Of a stretch of 64,000 bases of DNA, positions 12,901 to 26,929 are shown in pieces; the first letter of the stretch is position 1; every line of letters begins with the position of its first letter. This DNA is from Trichinella spiralis (taxonomy: Eukaryota > Nematoda > Enoplea > Trichinellida > Trichinellidae): NCBI GenBank assembly GCA_000181795.3, contig CM012953.1, positions 13,023,520 through 13,087,519 of the forward strand. Reading direction: 5' to 3'. The translations under genes were made by a program, and so were the position numbers. The notes beneath the pieces were generated by a model. The model worked only from the letters and a program-made list of their open reading frames with translations, did not search any database and was not told the origin of the DNA.

Positions 12901-15900
12901 TCTTGATTTTGACATGCACCATTAAAATAGCAGACTTTTGCAGCTGCAAGCATTTTTTCCTTTAGATCAATGCTACCATTAAAAAATACATATTTAGCAA
13001 TTGAACAGTCTTAATAAATTTTAGCAATTCAAGTTATTTTAATGTTTCATTAAAATAAAATAATGTGATAAAATTGGTTTCTAGAAAACTTTTCAAAATA
13101 TTTTGAAAGATCATGACTAAATTTTTAATCAATATCTATTAAAGCTTTCAAATTTTGCTAACAACCATTTACCTGGTTTAAAAAGATCTGAATTTTCTCA
13201 ACTGAAATTTTACAAAATAAAATGCAAATAATGATTCATTTACTGTTCTGGCTCGATGGCTAAAATGAAATTTTTTATATTATAATTTTAATTTGTTATG
13301 CATTTATGAAATAAAATATTTATTTTAAAGTTGTTTATTATGAATTATAGAATCACTGTAATTCAATATTTATTGCGTTTTTAATATTGAATATGCCAGC
13401 AAAGTAATAAAACCTTTTTCCTTTATAAAAGGTATTAGGCAGCAAAATATGAGACATTTTATTATAAATATTTACAGAAATTGTTTACTGCAAACGGAAA
13501 GCAAGAAAACTAAAAGACAGCATAAAATTACAAAACTATTTTTAATCAATATATATTAAACGTATTAAATAATTATGATAAGGCAATATATTAATTAAAC
13601 TGTAGTGTAATATAAAAATGCAATACGAAATTTAAAGTGATTATTAAAGTTGATTCTGAAGTTTTTATTTTCTGATAAGTCATTTCTTGTAATTAAAATG
13701 TTAAATATTTTTTCAGAAAATTTTGTTTATTAGTGCGTCAGTAAAAGATTTTTAAAATCTTAAAGGCAATAAAAAATAATTAAATAAGCAGTTGTATGGT
13801 ACGATTTCCATAATTTCAGCAATTGAAATAAGGGTTTATGTGCTTTTTTCCCTTGAGAATTCCCAAAACTTTTAAGAATTTGATTCAGAAAAAAATTGAT
13901 AAAATAATTTACATAATAATAATAATTTCATTTTAAAAGCAAGATTTTGCAAGCATTATCTACTTGTCTTGAGTGTTACAAATAAGAAAATAAATAATAA
14001 ATTTTCTTTTTTCATAATTATAACTTTAAACTGTTTTAATTATTGTTTAAAATAAAGTTTTCAGTTACTGCACATCAATAAATAATAGTTTTCAAATACA
14101 AAACTTTAGCGCTTTAGTGTGCCACAAGCTGCATTTTATCTGTTCAAGTTTTACGATGCTAGACATAAGATAATGAAATATATGAAGCTAAAGTTATTTG
14201 TTAAGCCATAAAAAATGTTTCTGTCAGTCGATTGCGTTGTCATACTGATCATAGTTTAGCCGCAAATAAGCTTCCAGTAACTAATTTAAGGCATTTATAT
14301 TTATTTTGGCCATTATCATAACAATAAATTATTGTATATATTCAGTTTTGTTACTTATTGAATTTTGCACCGTTTATTTTATTTTTTGAATTATTTACAT
14401 TAAAATACGCAAAACAAATTATTTCCTTTTATTACTGTTTTACAGTTATTTTAAGAATATATGCATATTACATATAAATGTATTTTTGCATATGGTTTTT
14501 CTTAAATTTTACATAGAGATAAGGTTACTATTTTTTATTCATTTATAGCATTTAAACATATTTGATACTTTACATATGGTAATCTTAACGATTCGAATGA
14601 TTTAGTTAAATAAAAGGAATGTATAATTAATTCTTTGTATAAAAATGGAAATTGAATAGTTGTGAATGAATATAAAAGTATATTTAGATTATTAGGTCTA
14701 TGTTAATTATTCGATTGTTTCAGTCGACTGCTGAATGCTCTTATAATAATACTTTAAGGAGTAAATGGTAAACCGCATAAATACTGCAATATTGAAGGAT
14801 TTTTTCAACGTGAATTATTCAAAGATGAGCTGATGTGCTCGCAGTGATTGCTTTTCTTGAATTATTTAAAATATTTGCTTAAAAAAGTATTCCTAACATA
14901 TAATTTAGTTTATGCATTACATTTTTTGCTGCATATCACGAAAAGTTATGCAGCGCTGACAAACAGTTATGCAAGTTTTGAATTTACATGCTTTCTTACA
15001 TTTTAGCAAAAATAGCAAAAACATTACAAAGAGCTGGAAACAATTTTTAAATTTTGACGGAACTGTTAATTTTCCCCCTTTTGTTGTTGAAGAATCATTT
15101 TCGATCAAAGAAACATATTTTGACAGAAAAGCGTAAATGATAGTCATAAATACACGCCTTGTGTGCTTAACTGCTCAGCTTTTTAGTTTTCAATTTTTAA
15201 TAGATTGACAATTTTTAATCTGTGCCTTTGGTTTGGTATTGATCTTATAAATTTTTAAGTGCAGCTTCTAGTAAAGCACATGACACTGAAAGCAAGATTG
15301 ACTTAGATCGTAAACGTTGATAGTACGCCTTTGGGTTTAAAAAATAAGATCTTCAACATTGGATAAGAAATATTATAAAATGTTAGAAGACTTGTCAACA
15401 TTACCAATGAAAATGCTGCAAAAGTTTTCAACTTAAATTTAAACCAGATTAACTGAATATTGAAAGTGAACTTATTTTCAAAAGCACTTCTTTATGAATA
15501 AAAATTTTGCTAACAGCTTTTATATTTTGGTTATGTAATCATATATAAGTAGATAAATATATACAAAGTGACTAAATAATTTTGAAGAAGACAGATTTGA
15601 AAGAAGCGATAGATATGATAATTTTCTTCAAGTATTGAACAAAACATCTATACTTAGCGTATTATAAGTTTACTGTACAGCTTTACTTGTATATTATGTA
15701 GAAAAAAATGTATTTCCTAATTTGTTTGCTTTTATTTTTTTATACATGTATAGCCGTATATATTTCTCTTCGTTTAATCATTTGTTTACATAAAATGACT
15801 TGTTTAAATTTGAAATATATATAAAGATAGACTTCTGATTACAATGTATTTTCAAATTTCATTTAATAAATCACTACTTAATAATTAATATATATATCCT

Positions 15901-18558
15901 TTTAAACTTAAATACTGTGAATACGCTTGTGAACTGTTTTAAAAGTGTTCAAATTACTTCAGTTGCTCCTTGAAAACATTTCCTTGAACTGCTTTCAAAC
16001 AAATTACCCTTCATTTTTCCTATTTTTCTTCCTCGTTTTTCAATTCGCACTTACGTCAAATTAGCTAATTTATTATTTCGTCACTATTGTGTATCAAGGA
16101 ACAATTTGAAAATTAACTACCCTTCTGTTTGGAAATTATTTTTTAATTTTGCCAAACTTTGTAAAATAATATTATGTTTTTTTCTTCAAAAATTTTGCGC
16201 AATTCACCTGAAACAATGCTGCAATATTTTTAGAAGTGATTGACGAGAGGTGTCAAATAAGCTTATCCAATTTTTTATTCTGACAAACAGCAGTTATGCT
16301 TTAACACTTTGAAATCAACCAATTCATCATTTAAAGCAAATCAAATTGGCATAATGTTTTGGAAAAGTACAAAAATATTTACCTTCAATGGCATCAGTAT
16401 TCATATTTTTCCATTAGTTTTAATTTAGAAATGGACAACACATTTTTGAATCAAGTATACTGTAAAGAGAAGCAGAATTAAAACTTGTTATTCTTTTCAT
16501 TTATTCAAAAAATATTATTCATAATAATATATGAGGCATTTTTATCTACTTTTTTTATTATTCTTTCCTTGCAGTTCATTTCAATTTTTCATTACTACTC
16601 TGTGATTTCTGTTACATCTTTGAGCTACTCATGCTTCTCTGAATTGACATTATGCTAACAAGGGACGTCTTTTGTTCAAAGTAATCATTATATAAGCAAA
16701 AACATCCAGGACGTTTACTCTATGTCGCAAAATGACGTTTGTGCATGTTTTGGCATATCAGTTTAAATGCTCAATAGACATTCTGAAACTTTAGGTATTC
16801 ATAAAAAAGTTTTTGATAATTAAGTAATCACTGTTATAGATATATTACATGTGTATTTATGTTTATTTATGTATCCATATGGATTTATTATTTATTCTTT
16901 ATTGAAAAATTGCTTTAAATGAAATATATATTATAAAAAAATATTTATTGATTTAATTTTTAATTTAATAATTTAAAAAGTTACAGTTTTTAATAAATAA
17001 ATAATTCAGTGCATTTTTTAAACAATTCTTTCAAAATTTGTTAAAAGCTAATTTATTATTCAACATTTTTAGTAATTAATTTTGTTTTATATTGAAATAA
17101 ATTTTTAAAAAAATTATAATTGAATTTTATATTATTGATAAAGTCCGTAGATATCGTTACACGATTGTTTGTGTATGTGTGTTTCATGTATGCGCATTGT
17201 TATATAAAAGAGCTGCTTGTTTGTTATGTTTAAAAAGAAAAAATTTGTATTTAGGCATTGAAAATTTCCATTCCTCATGTGTTGCTTTTGGCAGTGCTTT
17301 TATCATATATAGCTTTCGGCGCTGTGGTATTACAGCGGATCGAAAACGGTACAAACGTGTTGTCCAGGTTGAATCGCCACTATGCTCTGGAAAAAACATT
17401 CCACGCACTGGTCAATGAAACTTGGGAGCTTCAAGGTCGTGGTCTCACTTACAAGCAATGGCAGTCTGAATTGTTCGACCGCTTGCAAAATATATCATTG
17501 CTTTATGAAGGTCGTAGAACAAGCATCGATCAATCTCTACCGATGGCAGAATGGACTTTTCCGACAGCTGTGCTATACGCATTGACCGTGCTGACAGCTT
17601 GTGGTATATCACGTTATGCATACTCATAAATAAACAAAAATGCTAATTAATTAATTAATTAATTGTTTTAGGCTACAATTTCATAGACCCGGTGACAGAC
17701 GGCGGAAAAGTTTTCGCCATTGCGTTCGCCCTGGTCGGTATTCCGCTCATGTTCATCACTGCTGCAGATATTGGGAAATTTTTGTCAGAAACATTTCAGC
17801 GGGTCTGCGTTTGGAGCAACCGACTTTACCGGGCATTTTTGTCCAACTTTTCAAGAAAAGACAAGGAGGTGAACCAAAATCGACGCCTCTCTGCATCCGA
17901 GAAGAACACAATATTCGACGATCTAGCCGACGAGGCAAACGAAGATGAGCTCGGCTCGGACAGTCTCTGGTTTCCAATAGGAGCATACGTATTTCTGATG
18001 TGTCTTTATTGCAGCATTGGAGCGCTGCTGTTTTGCAGCTTCGAAGACAACTGGGGCTTTATACATGCCTTTCATTTTGCATTCAACACGGTGGTCACTG
18101 TGGGCATGGGCAACATTTTCGTCACCGACGCCATTTACCTGTGCTTGATCGTGGTTTACGTGGTAATCGGCCTGGCGGTGGTGACGATGTGCGTTGATTT
18201 GGCGTCAACGCATCTTCAAACTTATTTCAGAAAAATTCACTACTTCGGTCGTGCTAGACAACGATTTCTTGGAATGTCGGACGACATCCGTGAAATTGTT
18301 TCGCTGATCTCGACTCTGAGAAAGAAAAAAGGCGGCAAAGTAACTTGGGATGATCTGAAGCAATACCTGGAAGCGGAACGCATGCGACCATTCATTCCAC
18401 GAAATATTCATTTATGGAAATATGTCGACGAGACGAGCAGTGCCGTTTCCACTTACAGACACAGTTCGCTAATATCCAGCTCTTCAACAGCCAGTCGTCG
18501 TCCGTCGACGTTAAGATTCGAAAGGGAAATAGTGGATACTAGCAACAATGGTCAATAA
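9987..18558 (+). CDS. Two-pore-domain (K2P/TWK) potassium channel
   Basis: Predicted plasma-membrane K2P channel subunit of 518 aa. Exons are 9987-10307, 17255-17603 and 17672-18558; introns are 6.9 kb and 68 bp, and all phases agree. An earlier TTG-initiated frame at 9975 exists, but 9987 is the first ATG. There is a soluble N-terminus of about 107 residues, then M1 (about 110-135, ending in the typical GAVVLQRIE), an extracellular cap with N-glycosylation sequons (NGT, NET, NIS), pore 1, M2 (FALVGIPLMF), a charged M2-M3 loop, M3, pore 2 (TVGMGN, G368-G370), M4 (IGLAVVTMCVDLAS) and a Ser-rich C-tail. The second intron splits the first Gly codon of the pore 1 filter, a position I recall as common in K2P genes. 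Pore 1 reads T-A-C-G-Y-N where K2Ps have TTIGYG. The family call is firm; the subfamily is not determined. Confidence 0.88.
10308..17254 (+). other. 6.9 kb first intron of the K2P gene
   Basis: Donor AAG|GTATGT and acceptor ATTTAG|GCA, phase 0. It is much longer than the other introns in the window. It holds AT-rich sequence and one small GC-richer island (about 10490-10630) with G-runs and no convincing frame. ORFs inside it (12038-12295 plus, 14917-15147 minus) have AT-rich composition and no motif. It may carry enhancers or an alternative promoter, but none is visible. Confidence 0.6.
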
Positions 18559-19779
18559 TCACTTGAAAGCCGACATGTAAATGTGGACATATACCTACAT
18601 TGAACTTACATGTTACAGTGAAGCAAAGAACAATAATAATTATTGAAAAAAATCAAAAATGCAATAAAATGATGCACAATTTCTTCAGCCGTTTTCAGTT
18701 CTTTTACTTTCCACTACAAAGTGATGACCGTTGTTGATTGTACCAAGCACAGCAGCAGGGGAAGAATTCTCCTTTCTTTTTGGACAAATTTTAATAAAAT
18801 CGATGCCAACTACTGCCGATATTTTTTTAATTTTTGTTTATCATTATTTTTTTATTTGCACAATTAAAAAATTGTTTACTCATATACATTCGCTTTGAAT
18901 TATATAAACAGTTGTTTTACATTACAAAGCAACATTAAACTATAATAACTGAACGATAAAACATTATGTTAATTATGAAATCAATAAATCATCTTTGTTA
19001 CTGTTAAAGTATAAAATTAGAAAGTTACATTTTATTATAAATTTACTCTCATGCTATACAATTAATCGTTAATTATATCTTTATTACTTCCTTATTTTTG
19101 TTTGATTCAATAAATGACTTCTTTTTCTCAGTAACAAGTATTTGTATTGATTGCATTGTTAAACGGTCTTTGTACAAGAAATTTTTAAAATTATATTCAA
19201 ATGAATTTGTCAGGAATTTTCATAAATGCTTGCATTTCAGAAATGACAAATGAGTGTAAATTAAATGTGCTTTTGGCAAAAGTGTTTCAAAGATACAGAA
19301 AAGTACACTTCCAATTCTTTACTTCAACAAGCTTCTTTATATTTCATTTTTGCAATGAAATTTTCATATATAAATTTTACTAAAATATTTTACCAACATA
19401 AAGCATGCATTTGAAAAATTCTAAAAGTGAATACTGCAAGAAAATTTTTCAGTTGTTGTTGTCATATAATTATTTGTCGACCATTCCATTACAGAGCAGT
19501 AACCACTTGAAACTTGATATCTAATGTAACATTTACCATGTAATCATATAATAAAACTTGCTTTAAAACATTACATCACTTAGAGGAGAAAGTTTCATAT
19601 GTTAGGGAATAATTACTCATTTAAAACAGATATATAATAACATGTAAGAATGCTTGAATATTATATGAAAATTCATTTCAAATATTGATTCGATGGAGGA
19701 ATCAATGCTGGAATCTTCGCAACTTCATGAAATATACTAAAAAATTTTGTTTCTTTAAACTAAAATTCAATATAAATTT
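18559..19779. other. Intergenic, convergent 3' ends of K2P and cyclin B3
   Basis: This is the tail-to-tail gap between the K2P gene (+) and cyclin B3 (-). An AATAAA-type signal at about 18663 could polyadenylate the K2P transcript. A short ORF at 19201-19383 is AT-rich and unrecognised. I see no other feature. Confidence 0.5.
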
Positions 19780-21646
19780 TCAGTTAAAAACATACACGTG
19801 AGAGTATTTTTCATAAATATGCTTCAGCTCCGCATTCAGTGGCGGCTTAGCGACAGCAGCATTCAGTTTCCACATTAGAGGCATCAAGTTTTCCTTACTG
19901 TAACCACACACTTGTTCATGTTCAGTGGTCTGAAAGGATAGTGTTACAATTTGCAGAAAATTTGTTCATGAATGCTGAAATTCAACTCATACCCATTCTA
20001 GCTCTCTTGCTGTACGAGCAAGCAAATAAGCTGCCGCCGCCAAGTGACTTTCCTTGTATTTGACAAATTCATAATGCAACAATGAATTCTCCAAAACGTA
20101 ACGAGCGAAAGTCAATGTCACTAAATCAGAATTAGTAACCTGAAACAAATAAACCAAAATTACACAAAATTTCAAAAAAACAAACAATAAATAAATAAAT
20201 AAATCATATACTCTAGCGTATCGACGAAGAAAACGATAAGACAAAGGAAAGCCAATATCAAATTCTAAATTTTTCAAAATATCCCTTTCCTTCTCGAAAA
20301 CCTCTTCTGCAGTGTAAGCATTATCACAGATGTAAAGAAAATCTTCAATCGAAGGTGGACATCTTTCCTAAATGTTAGCAAAATTGAAAACAACAACAGC
20401 AACATTATTATTATTAAATTTAATTTATTAACATCATATTTGGATGCAATCAGCAACACGGCAACGCCAACCAGCTGCAAATGCTTTTTCGTGATGCTAA
20501 CTCTATGAAAAAGAAAGCAGTTGAAATTATTTAAAAAAAATAATACCTCTGCATGTGACTTTGTAATTCAATTTTTTCTACCTGTCCAAGTACAAATCAA
20601 CCATTTTCACGGCTTGATACAATGTTTCGTGGTTGAATTCGAAATTTTCTTGCACTTCGACCATCCAGTCAATCAAAATCGCTCTCATTTCCTTCGTGAT
20701 GCTCTTCTGTTTGCGCAAATAATCATTCACTAGAAACTTTCGCTCTCGATAACGATAATAATCAAATATATCTTCAGCATAATTGGGTATTTCATATGGA
20801 TCAAATTCATTATTCTTGTCATAATCATTTCGAAATTCTTCTGTGATCCAAGCCTGAAATAAAGAAACAACAACAGATAGAAAAACAATATAATTGGTGA
20901 ATCAATAAGTAAATTTACATACCGCTTGTTGCACTTTTAAATTTTCCAGAGATTTTGCGGATCTGAAAAGCAGAATGCGTTTATCATTGTAAAGCGGTGG
21001 CAAAAATTAAATGACCTTGTCTGCAATTTCGTTTCCGAGGGACTGGAAATTTGTACGCCACTCAAAGCCTATAAATTCGCCATGTTTACTCACTCACTCG
21101 CTGAATCGAGAGAATATCTTTTAAAACCATTGTATATTTTTAATTAAATAAAAAAATTTTTTAATATAATTGTTTAAAATGAATAATTATAGATTTAAAA
21201 AATTTTATGTTCCCCCAACTACGAGAACTGCCAAAGCAAACTGAAATGTATGTCAAAGTCATCAGTCAAGCGAAGTTCAAAATTAAGTGTATACTTTTTA
21301 AATTTTGAAACCTCAGTCATACGTAATAGACATTTACAAAGATGACAAAATCTGCAATAGAAAATTAATTCAACACCATTTAATAAATAATATCATTGTT
21401 TTGAAATACACCCCATTTTTGATAAATGTTTTAAATCTGAAACAAAAAACTGATATTTCAAACTTACATTTGTGAGATCCCCAAATGCTGAACGCTTGCT
21501 AGTCGATTGATGTTGCGGTGGAGAAGAAGCACTCCGCTTTAGTCGACTCGTAGCCTGATGGCAAAAAGACTTCTCAAAATAATAATGTAAAAAAATAATT
21601 AATTTTAAAGAAAAACCTGCTGAGTTTGGTTCCGTGTGTTTACCAT
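19780..21646 (-). CDS. cyb-3: G2/mitotic cyclin B3
   Basis: Complete model of 334 aa in nine exons, in transcription order: 21646-21617, 21554-21468, 21068-21016, 20962-20923, 20853-20582, 20502-20433, 20367-20212, 20139-19993 and 19929-19780. They total 1005 nt with all phases consistent. It is the regulatory subunit of CDK1 in mitosis and meiosis. A destruction-box-like RSAFGDLTN lies at residues 31-39. The cyclin N box includes MRAILIDWMVEVQENF and HLQLVGVAVLLIASKYD. The cyclin C domain follows and ends in KYSHVYVFN. The family has an Asp/Glu-rich linker before the box, matched here by EFDPYEIPNYAEDIF. The VQENFEFNHETLY signature is of the B3 type rather than B1 or A. It is shorter than vertebrate B3 and close in size to the nematode protein. 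An acceptor (TTTTTCAG) lies 39 nt upstream of the ATG. Confidence 0.93.
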
Positions 21647-21689
21647 TGTTGTCAATGATAAATTCAATTTTCGATAACAAAGAAACTGA

Positions 21690-22845
21690 AAAAGAATAAG
21701 GTAAATCAGCAATATAATCAATGTGAGGTCGTTGACGCAATTGAAGCAATCCCTTCTACTGTACTTTTGTGACAATGATATCGCATAATAGCAATAGTAA
21801 TTAAATTGATATTTGACCTTAATCTGTGATATGTAAATAAATAAGTGCTAATTATTTTAACAGTATAGTGAATAGAAGTCAAATACTACATTCAAATCAC
21901 CCTAAGAAAATTTATTTCGCAAAAGTTATAAGTAAATATCAAAAGTGTTATAAGTGAAGAATATAAAATATTTCAGAAATAAAAAAAATACCAAGGAAGA
22001 AAATAATTAAAAATGAAATGTTTAAACATAATTTTAAATAAAAAAGTGATCCAAAAAAAATTAAAATATCTAAGATAAAATTATTAAAAACATTATTAGT
22101 GTCAGAAACTGTAAGAATTAGAAATAAGAGAAAACCGAAATGCACCTCAAAGCCAACAGCGAAGACTAAAATTTGAGCAGAGGTACTGTATAATTCAAAA
22201 ATGGAACAGCAAAGTAAGTTCATTAAACTTTAAAACGCATTTTATTCAGTGATTTGCTTTAAATTAGTTTAAATTTTTATAAGAATATATTATTATTAAC
22301 CATTAAAACTCATTTAATAAGAATTCGGCTTTTTTTCTGAAATATACAAATTGAAAGTGTGCATCGATGAAGAGAGGAAGTAAAATAGATAGCAACGCAA
22401 AATGCGATTCTTATAAATTAAAATTAAAATTTTTGTTTTATATCAAAATTTGAATATCATCTATATTTACAGAGGAAAGTTTAAAGCGTTAGTAAAAAAA
22501 TTTGAAATTAAGCCATATATAAAATTGCTTCAAAAATTAACTAGTTTATATTTAATATCATATACTAATTAAGTTTTTTATTATTATCAGATATCTTATG
22601 CTTTATTTTTAATTAAATTTAACCAATTCATTCCAATATGAATTTAATTAAAACATTACTGTATAAGTTATACCTGCATTTTACTGTATCACCTAGGAAA
22701 CGAATAAAGTCGCTTAGCGACTGCTGCTTTGTATAATCGAAATAAATGTTTGACTGTTATCATTTAAATTGTTTATTTTATTTGTATTTCATTTTATTAC
22801 TTTTTTGAATTTGATATTTTTTATGAAAAGCTTTTTTTAACTTCA
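21690..22845. other. Intergenic between divergent cyclin B3 and CP110-like genes
   Basis: This AT-rich interval separates two divergent genes and probably contains both promoters. The minus ORF at 21948-22223 is hydrophobic and Phe/Leu/Ile-rich, as expected from poly-A-rich DNA read backwards, and has no motif. I see nothing else. Confidence 0.5.
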
Positions 22846-22853
22846 AGCGCATT

Positions 22854-24744
22854 ATGCCTTCTAATTCAAACGTTCCTTGTTTCGTTGCTTCGACAGTAGT
22901 TACAGAACTGTCTACGAAGAAATCTCTTTCTGGTGTAAGTGAAGTTTATTTGCCTTCTACACATGTACAAATGTTCGCTTTAAGGCAACGCCATATTCTA
23001 ATGGTAAAGGCGACCGAATGGCAGTATCCACTTCTAGCTCAACATGTGACGGATGTTGTTCAGACGCATGTTCATTGGCATATTCCACGGATTTGAGGTC
23101 ATATATAAATTCCGGTCCAAATTCACAATTTGCTTCAACAACCAGTGATGATGAATCGACGCTGAACAACAACGATTTAATGAGCGATGTTGCCGCTTCG
23201 AGCACAACAGCACCGTGTGAAAATGCGGAAGGTGATCACTCTAAAAGCAAGCTGGTGAGAAGTTTCACTTTTACTGTCAACACAACGAGTCCTTATCTTA
23301 AATCTTTGGGCTGTCAGCTCCAGTCAAATTTCAATTCTGTTGGTAAACTTTTTTTGTAAATTATTTGTGTGATTGTATGTTTTTGTTACAGATTGCTTCA
23401 AACAGCCATTCTGCAATGAATCGTGCAAATTGTTCGATCAGTGATGTTTTCAGAAGCTCAAATACAGCCGCAGCTCAGTCACCAGTTGTATCCGATGGAA
23501 TTACAAGAATATTGCAGAAATATGGAGATGAGTTTGGTGATACTCTAATTGATTATGATCTTATTAAAGAACAAATAATGAGCTTAAACGAGATGCGATG
23601 CATGTTAAAAGAATATCACAGACTGCAGTTGGATGAGCTGAAATTGCGGCAAGCTCGAGAACTGCAGACAATTGAAACTCAACTTTCTCTCATGGAAAAT
23701 CTTTTAAACAAAATTAATTTACACAGCTCCAACAGCGAACAGCAAATTTTTATTAATCAGGTTCTTTCTTTTATAAATTCCAAAATTAAGTGTTTCAAAA
23801 TTTAATTCTGTTTCAGTTGTGCGAGACCGCGAGCAACGATTCTTATTATGTAAGTTTATCGCCGACGAAAACGTTGAAACCAAGACCTTCGTTGACAAGT
23901 GAAGGAAAGAGTTTTTGTCACTTACATCAAGATTGTTTGCCAGAACATGTTACTAGGGAGTTATTGGATAATTCTTCATCCGATATGAAAAAATTTTCAA
24001 AATTAACATCGTTCCCGTTTAAAGCGAGAGAAAAATTATTAGCGCTTGTCAAAGGATTTTTCATCAGACGTCTGATGCGCACTAATTACGTGAAAAGCTT
24101 ACTGGCAGCTATTCGAGATACAACATCTCAAATTGATGCATTGAACAAGGAAAATTTGTTAACTGAAAGTGATTCCAATTTCAAACGGTCACTTTTCTAT
24201 CAGGTATATTTGAAATTATCGACATTTTGCATTTCAGAATTCGCTGATAATGAAATTTTAGCTTCAATTTGAACGATTCACTTTTTATCGAGTGTTTTTC
24301 GAAATTTCCACTTCTGAACGGATGAAAATCATCGCTCGGGATAGAATCAGAGATATGGCAAAGATCAATACTGATGAGGTAATTCTTTAATAATAAATTA
24401 AAAAAAATCTGTGATTAAAACGTTAATGCTAATTATAGGTCAAAAGAAATCCTGAACCGAGTTTGAAAAATTTGAAAATATCCTCAGCAACATTAAAACG
24501 ACTTGCACGAAAAGGAAACGCCAATTCACAAACACCAAGCGTTTGTAGTGGCAATAAAAGGCAACATTTAATTTCTGTCAAAGCGTCTGGACGAACTGGG
24601 TGGTATTCACAGAGTGCTGACGATTTGAGGAATAAAATTTCCAAAAGTAACGGTGGTGATTCTGTTTCGATGTTATCCATTGCATCAAGTCGACAATGGA
24701 AAACGCCTCACAAGCAGAAAAACGATAGAAGACCGTGGAGATGA
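22854..24744 (+). CDS. CP110-like centriolar coiled-coil protein
   Basis: Exons are 22854-22934, 22985-23254, 23392-23760, 23817-24203, 24262-24378 and 24439-24744 (1530 nt, 509 aa, phases consistent). The end of exon 2 is uncertain: a strong donor CTG|GTGAGA at 23254 was chosen, but the frame stays open to about 23337, where a weaker phase-0 donor exists. The N-terminus is low complexity and Ser/Thr-rich. Exon 3 has a predicted coiled coil (about 175-225, KEYHRLQLDELKLRQARE). Exons 4-5 resemble the C-terminal region of CCP110: a basic FIRRLMRTNYVKSLL helix, then a segment ending in STSERMKIIARDR before a basic tail. CP110 caps centriole distal ends and restrains ciliogenesis. The assignment rests on remembered family pattern and should be treated as probable. 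An acceptor-like TTCAAG lies 6 nt before the ATG. Confidence 0.6.
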
Positions 24745-26920
24745 TGGTTCCATATTTGCACTTTATATTTTCTACTGCGTTATCATTTTTTATTGGTGTT
24801 ATTTGAAGTTGAATTATTTTTTTTCGTGTTTTTTTGAGAATTTCATATTTTTAATTAAATTACTTTAAAAGTCAAAAATCTTTTAAAGTTTCTCCGTTCC
24901 AACTGGTATTATTGGGGCGACTTTAATGGCGGCTGCCCCCCCCCGTTGGGAAAAATTTTATGCAACTCTCACTATGTCCATCCCCTGGATCCAAAATAAA
25001 TCTTCTGGATACTCCATCTGCCCCCCTCCACCCCTATAAATTAGACCTATCAACGTCCCTGACCATGAATAAAATTTACCATTTAAATAACCAACAAACC
25101 TTTCAAGAAAATAAACAGTTTAAATATAATACTACAAATTAATTCAGTAGTGAACTACAGTCATTGCTATTCATTGCGAATTTAACTTGAAAGTATTCAA
25201 ATATTTAAATTTATTTTTCATATTTCACATTTATACCATGCTTAGTATTGACATCTTCATTTGATGAAAGTTTTACTTATTACTAAATTTTAATGAAATA
25301 TCCTGATTTAGAAAATTTTACTTTTCATTTGTTGCAATATTTACTAACTGCCAATACAACTTACCTATGAATAAGTGGGAATATTTGAGAGGAGTTTAAC
25401 CAACAACTTGCATAGTGTAGAAAGAAATGACAACTCATTTAGCATCAAATTTATTTAACAAATATACATCAGTTGGTAAAAATTTACAGATAAGTGACAA
25501 AAACAATTTAAAATTTATAAAAACATGCATTTATTTGTAAATGATTCTTTTAGATTCAATACATTTTTTGAATATTGATTTCGGTATTTTAAATATTTTA
25601 TCAAAACTAATTCAATATTTAATAATATTATTTACTTCTTCCATTCACTCCACTGAATTAAGTTACTAAGGTTTTTTCATCAATTATTAAATAACTTCCA
25701 TTAACTAGAGTTTCCTGTTAACTAATTTTCCACTATGTTTGCTAATTTAATAATCTAATACAACTGAAGCTTTGTAAAGAACTCTTAGTATCTTTCTGCA
25801 ATATTGATGATGGATTAAAATCAAATTCTGCACTGATCTAATCATTGCTCTACAAACAGTTGTGATCTAAAAATAAACTTCAATGATTTGAAGACAAGAA
25901 AACCAAACTTCTAGAGAATTTATTTACTTCAAGCTATAAATTAATATATTTATTAATAAAATATAAACTTATATATAGAAAAAAAACAAAATTTTAATGA
26001 CAGTGAAACAATTACATATATTAAACAATAAGTTATCTTTAGAAAAAACATAAAATGTTAGATGCATTGATATTGATCGGCGAATAGCAGCGACTTCAGA
26101 AACTAATAAGCTTCGAATTGAACATACCTAATAATAAAGATGCATTACCAAAAGAGTATAGACGTATTGCAATTTATGAGAATTATCAAACATTATCAGA
26201 GAGAAGATTAATCATCATATTTAGCACTAATGCAATAGTGCACTGATATACAGGCAAATATGTAACTGTATTTTCGTCATTTGTAAAAAACATCTATATA
26301 AAATTTATCAAATTCATATTTATAAAATTACTTACACATTTCAAATTCTGCAAAACAAATCAGCCCAAAAAATAACTTTTTAAAAGCACAATAAAATAAA
26401 GAAAAGTAAGTATTAATAAATTACTAGTAAAGTAAATAAATAAACTCAGAAGTATTGTCATAGTATTAGCTATACTAAAAAGAAGTTAACTTTTCAGGGT
26501 TAAATTTTATGTAGTATAATGATATATTCTTATAATGAGCTTTCTATCGATCACAAGTATCAAAAATTATGACTAGTGTACTGTAATTGGTAATTGTGCA
26601 ATTTTTATATAATAAATATATAACAATTTTCTGTATAATGTAAAATCATTGCAAACTAATTTTTAAATGCAACTTCATTGTCGGTTTTATTAAACTGTAG
26701 TCTACTTAAGTGCATGTGCAGGAATAGTTCACATATTTTGTTAGGTTAAAAGTGAGAAAGCAAGTTTGATAATTATGCTTTACAATACTGTATTTTAACA
26801 AACAGTTTAATACAACAGTAAAATATACAAAGCATATGCAAAGCAGTACTTGCTCTCAATTCATATGTCTCATATATTAAGCATTCGGTTTTACTCGGTT
26901 TATATCCTTTTCAAGTGAGG
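24745..26920. other. Intergenic AT-rich stretch with one GC-richer patch
   Basis: Mostly AT-rich and featureless. A patch at about 24895-25060 has a C-run and C-rich blocks unlike its surroundings, and could be a fragment of a dispersed repeat. No exon is supported. Confidence 0.45.
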
Positions 26921-26929
26921 ACAGGCTAA

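Noticed and set aside
17601-17606. Alternative K2P exon 2 donor (T|GTGGTA)
   Set aside because: It would shorten the filter by one residue; the GTATAT donor keeps the family length and the usual intron position in the filter Gly codon.
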